From Neodiprion pinetum (lineage: Eukaryota > Arthropoda > Insecta > Hymenoptera > Diprionidae), in NCBI RefSeq assembly GCF_021155775.2, contig NC_060235.2, positions 3,215,021-3,279,020 on the forward strand: 64,000 bases of DNA, written 5' to 3'. A program made the position numbers and the translations under genes. Below the pieces are notes generated by a model. It had not been told where the DNA came from and searched no databases. It saw only the letters and a program-made list of their open reading frames with translations. Shown here in pieces: positions 60,800 through 64,000 of the stretch (the stretch's first letter is position 1; each line of letters opens with the position of its first letter).

Positions 60800-63700
60800 T
60801 TTAAAAAATATCCTAAAAATAGATATGATTTTAGAACGTCCAAGCTTTAATCCCCCCCTCCACCCCTTAAAATCGATCCTTCAGCCAAGGTGCTCTGCTT
60901 GTTCTTGTACTACCCTTTACCCACCCTCGATTAACGATGAAATATTTAGTTGAGAATTTCTAGTAGGTATACCAGCGATAGGCTGCTTCCTGCATTCCAC
61001 ATTCATCCATCATCCAGTAGCCCAACCAAGAACTTAATGGCTGTGCTTCCGACTCTCTGATTAAAGCAGAAATAATTTCGTGACTCTTCGAAGAGTCTCG
61101 GAAATTTCACTGTCAAGACCCCAGGGATTGAGACTTGGAGTAATAATAAGACTGTGCAACAAGTTAAATAATTTTTTTTTTTTTTCACTGGGTTTACAGT
61201 ATTTGATTATGATTCGTTACCTTGAAATCAATTGAGGTTTATAAGTAAAATTGTCACAAGGCGTCAGGTTTCATGGTTAAAACGAGCTTGATAATACTTC
61301 TCAAGCAAATTGAAAATTGTTTTGACTTTTCACTTTTAGAAGTAAATCGACCACCAAAGTAACTAAACACGTTGGACGAGTTAACGCAAACGCTTGAAAT
61401 TTTTTTTATTTATAAGTAATCTAAGCATTTCAATAACTTTTTTACACACCAGAATCAGGTATATTTTTATCACTGCCCTCAAACAATCGTTGCAAAGATT
61501 AAGCAAAGTAAAATTTTATTTATCCATATTTTGGGCACGTTTCGAGACGTGATATTCTGAAGATAAAAATTATTTTCTTTTTCCTTGCTACGTGTACACC
61601 CAATGAGAATAACTATTAAAAATATCGGTGAACTTTCCAGTATTGCACGGTGTAACCAGCGATCAAGATTGATTGGACAAGACGGGCTCGCGAATTCGAA
61701 ATTCATACGAAACCGCCTGAAAACGAGACATCTTATAACGGGACCCTCACGAATTAAGCACTCGTAGACAGCAGAAGTTTTCGAACAGAGACAGGACCAA
61801 AGGATCCGATATCCGAATCCTGTCGCCGACCTCGTCACGGTCGTTGTCGTAGTCATTAGCCAGATATGTATAACGGCTCGACTTACCTCCGAATGCCAAA
61901 AGCTAATCGGGGTTAAACGCCCCTTGGCAAACACCTTCGCTTACTCGAAAGCTTTCGCGTAGCTTCGCTGCCGTTTCACCCACTCACTAGATGCATGTAT
62001 ACGGTATAGGTATGAGTACGTGCGTAATGTGTATAAATATGAGACCTGGTTAACCCGGAAGTGACTTTGGACCGTATTAGTCAGACGCAACGTATACGGT
62101 GCGATATTTTCGATGTTACATTATACAGAAAAGGAAAAGAGCTGATTTTACTCGGAACTGTAGGTAACGAAGGACGCGTCAAGGATTCTCGTAAAAAAAA
62201 AAAAAAATGACCCATGTCGACTACATTTTTTTTTTTTTCAATTATAAACGCAGCAGATTTTAGCCTGCACGCAATGGTTTTCACTGTTTCTACGAGTATA
62301 TTCTGCATTTTACGAAGTATATTTAATCCAAAAGAAAAATGTCACGTGTTGATTTTACCCTTCGGAATTCATGTGATTATTGTCGTGGATATTTTTTTTT
62401 TTTTTTTTTATTATCAATTCGTCACTAAGACCTTACATTCGCCACGTTACAATGTCGCAGGTTGGGATATTTGTATAACAGATTATGAAAATTATAAACT
62501 GGACGTAAGGAATTATTATTTTATTACGAAAATTATTATTATACCCTGCTACAACAGATGACTCATACTATGATTTTTACCTCCCGAGTATTAATTAATA
62601 CGGATGTTTACGCTGTATACAATGATTACGTAAATCATTAACCGAAGGAAAGTATACAACGTAATAATTGAAAAATTAGTTAATTGATACTCTTGAAACG
62701 AATATCCATGCATAATTGTAACGCGTTGCGTTCCAGGTCGTATTTAAATTACCGGACGATTCGAATATTCCTGTACCTGTATATAATGTACGACAATGCG
62801 TGGATACGTGGCTAAATTAGTGGGCCCGCAAACCATCCGGTACGAATCAATTAACGTTTTAAAATTATTTTTTAAATTATCCTTGAACAACAATTGAATT
62901 CCTACGGTAAATAATGTGAAAAAGAACATTAAAAGAGTAAAAAAAAAAAAAAAAATGACTCTCAACCGTCCAACAAACGCGCTGGTGGGTATAATCAGTG
63001 AACATTGAACATATTTGTAACGATACCTCGGCGTGGCTGGAACGAGAACAGAGAAGATATAACGTAGCTATATCGCTATAATTATCGTTATTATTGTTGC
63101 TGTTGTTGTTGTTGTTATTTTTATTATGGTACGTGTACGCGAATGGCTGGCAAACATGTCGGCGGGAAGATCAAGGAATAGTACAAATAGTATAAGAGGC
63201 GATAGAGTAGGAGGGATAGTTTTCTCAGCAGTAAATAGACGAGCGAGCGAGCCGCGTTAAATGCCAACAATGCGACCTGTGCAACGGCGGCGCTGGGTCG
63301 GCATCCATTGTTGAATTTCTTAGATTCTTTCTATTTCATTCTGTACTTGTACTCCCTTCCACGTCTCTCTTTCTCTCTTCTCTTCTTCTTATTCTTTATT
63401 TTATTTATTTATATATATATATATATAGGAGCATCGTCGTGGCCGCTCTAAAGCCACACAATGGCTTCCAGGGGTTTTCTTTATTGTGACGCCTGATCCG
63501 GAGAGCGGTCGACGACGAATGATGTCCATGATTGCCGGGACATTCGGTCGAACGCTTGTGACTAAACTGCGTGGCGATAGACCAAAAACGATCTGGCCTC
63601 AAACGGCGACAAACAAACGGCAAACAAACTCCCCCGTTCTACCAAACCGTTCATTGGTGGGTATATTTTGTTGGTCACCTAATCGTGAATTCTCACAAAG

Positions 63701-64000
63701 GGTCTCACACTTGTCTCGCGAGCATTTTGACTCAACTTTTAACCCGATCGTATATATGTAGCGACTAGATGTATATGTACATAACGGCTAAGTGCGTGGG
63801 GAAATTTTTTTTTTTTTTTTAACGCATTTTGTTTCAACGGCGAAAGTCAGACGTTGATCAGGTTTGCATAGAATCCGCACATACCTATAGGTGTAAATTA
63901 AACGTAAAGGGATAGAAAGATAAAATTAAAATTAAAAAAAAGAAAAGAAAAAAAAAAAGAAATAGCCGAAACATGAATTTCGAAAATTGAAACACCGTCT
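60800..64000. other. Non-coding, AT-rich
   Basis: T/A tracts at 61169-61184, 62193-62206, 62390-62408, 62940-62955 and 63806-63820. TTG/TTA array at 63091-63117 and TA array at 63410-63428. Frames at 61479-61934 (minus) and 63486-63761 (plus) are unrecognised. The window ends in A-rich DNA. Confidence 0.55.

Overview
The window reads as nuclear DNA of an insect, most plausibly a hymenopteran (sawfly or wasp). The evidence is indirect. The sequence is AT-rich but not CpG-depleted. It is packed with mononucleotide tracts (T/A runs of 12 to 30, plus some C/G runs) and long pure microsatellites. It carries many short inverted-repeat and dispersed-repeat fragments of the sort common in hymenopteran non-coding DNA. 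There is no dense coding, no ribosome-binding-site or operon structure, no rRNA, no convincing tRNA and no CRISPR array. I could not identify any gene by homology, so species and locus stay open.

No open reading frame stands out. By a rough estimate, random DNA of this composition should have a longest frame near 140 codons over six frames of 64 kb. The only longer ones contain translated microsatellites or homopolymers (8 kb, 14.8 kb, 18 kb, 23 kb, 28 kb, 39 kb, 43.6 kb, 48 kb, 51 kb, 54 kb). I therefore read the window as intergenic or long-intron DNA. A few short patches have coding-like composition or splice-like borders (20.3, 30.1, 35.3, 38.7, 43.7 and 55.7 kb). They are listed as low-confidence candidate exons.

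What can be supported is a layer of small, apparently non-autonomous mobile elements and repeats. They are: a piggyBac-like MITE with TTAA flanks (41,489-42,146); two fold-back elements with long imperfect arms (17,332-18,150 and 33,473-34,124); two TIR elements (35,696-36,080 and 60,204-60,792); a MITE-like family present twice (11,294-11,630 and 28,942-29,352); a short-unit dispersed family present at four places (10.7, 14.4, 34.6 and 40.4 kb); a neighbouring pair of long repeats (57,055-57,370 and 57,948-58,672); a degenerate short-motif array (49,480-49,870); a 90-bp tandem duplication (29.7 kb); and several hairpins or palindromes (7.3, 8.9, 22.4 and 37.3 kb).

Layout: 0-16 kb is AT-rich with microsatellites and repeat fragments. 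16-33 kb is similar and carries the first fold-back element, a hairpin and the second MITE-like copy. 33.4-42.2 kb is the densest cluster of inverted-repeat elements. 42-57 kb is more GC-balanced, with fewer homopolymers, and is the likeliest place for undetected short exons or regulatory DNA. 57-64 kb returns to repeat-bearing AT-rich sequence. I found no multi-gene system.
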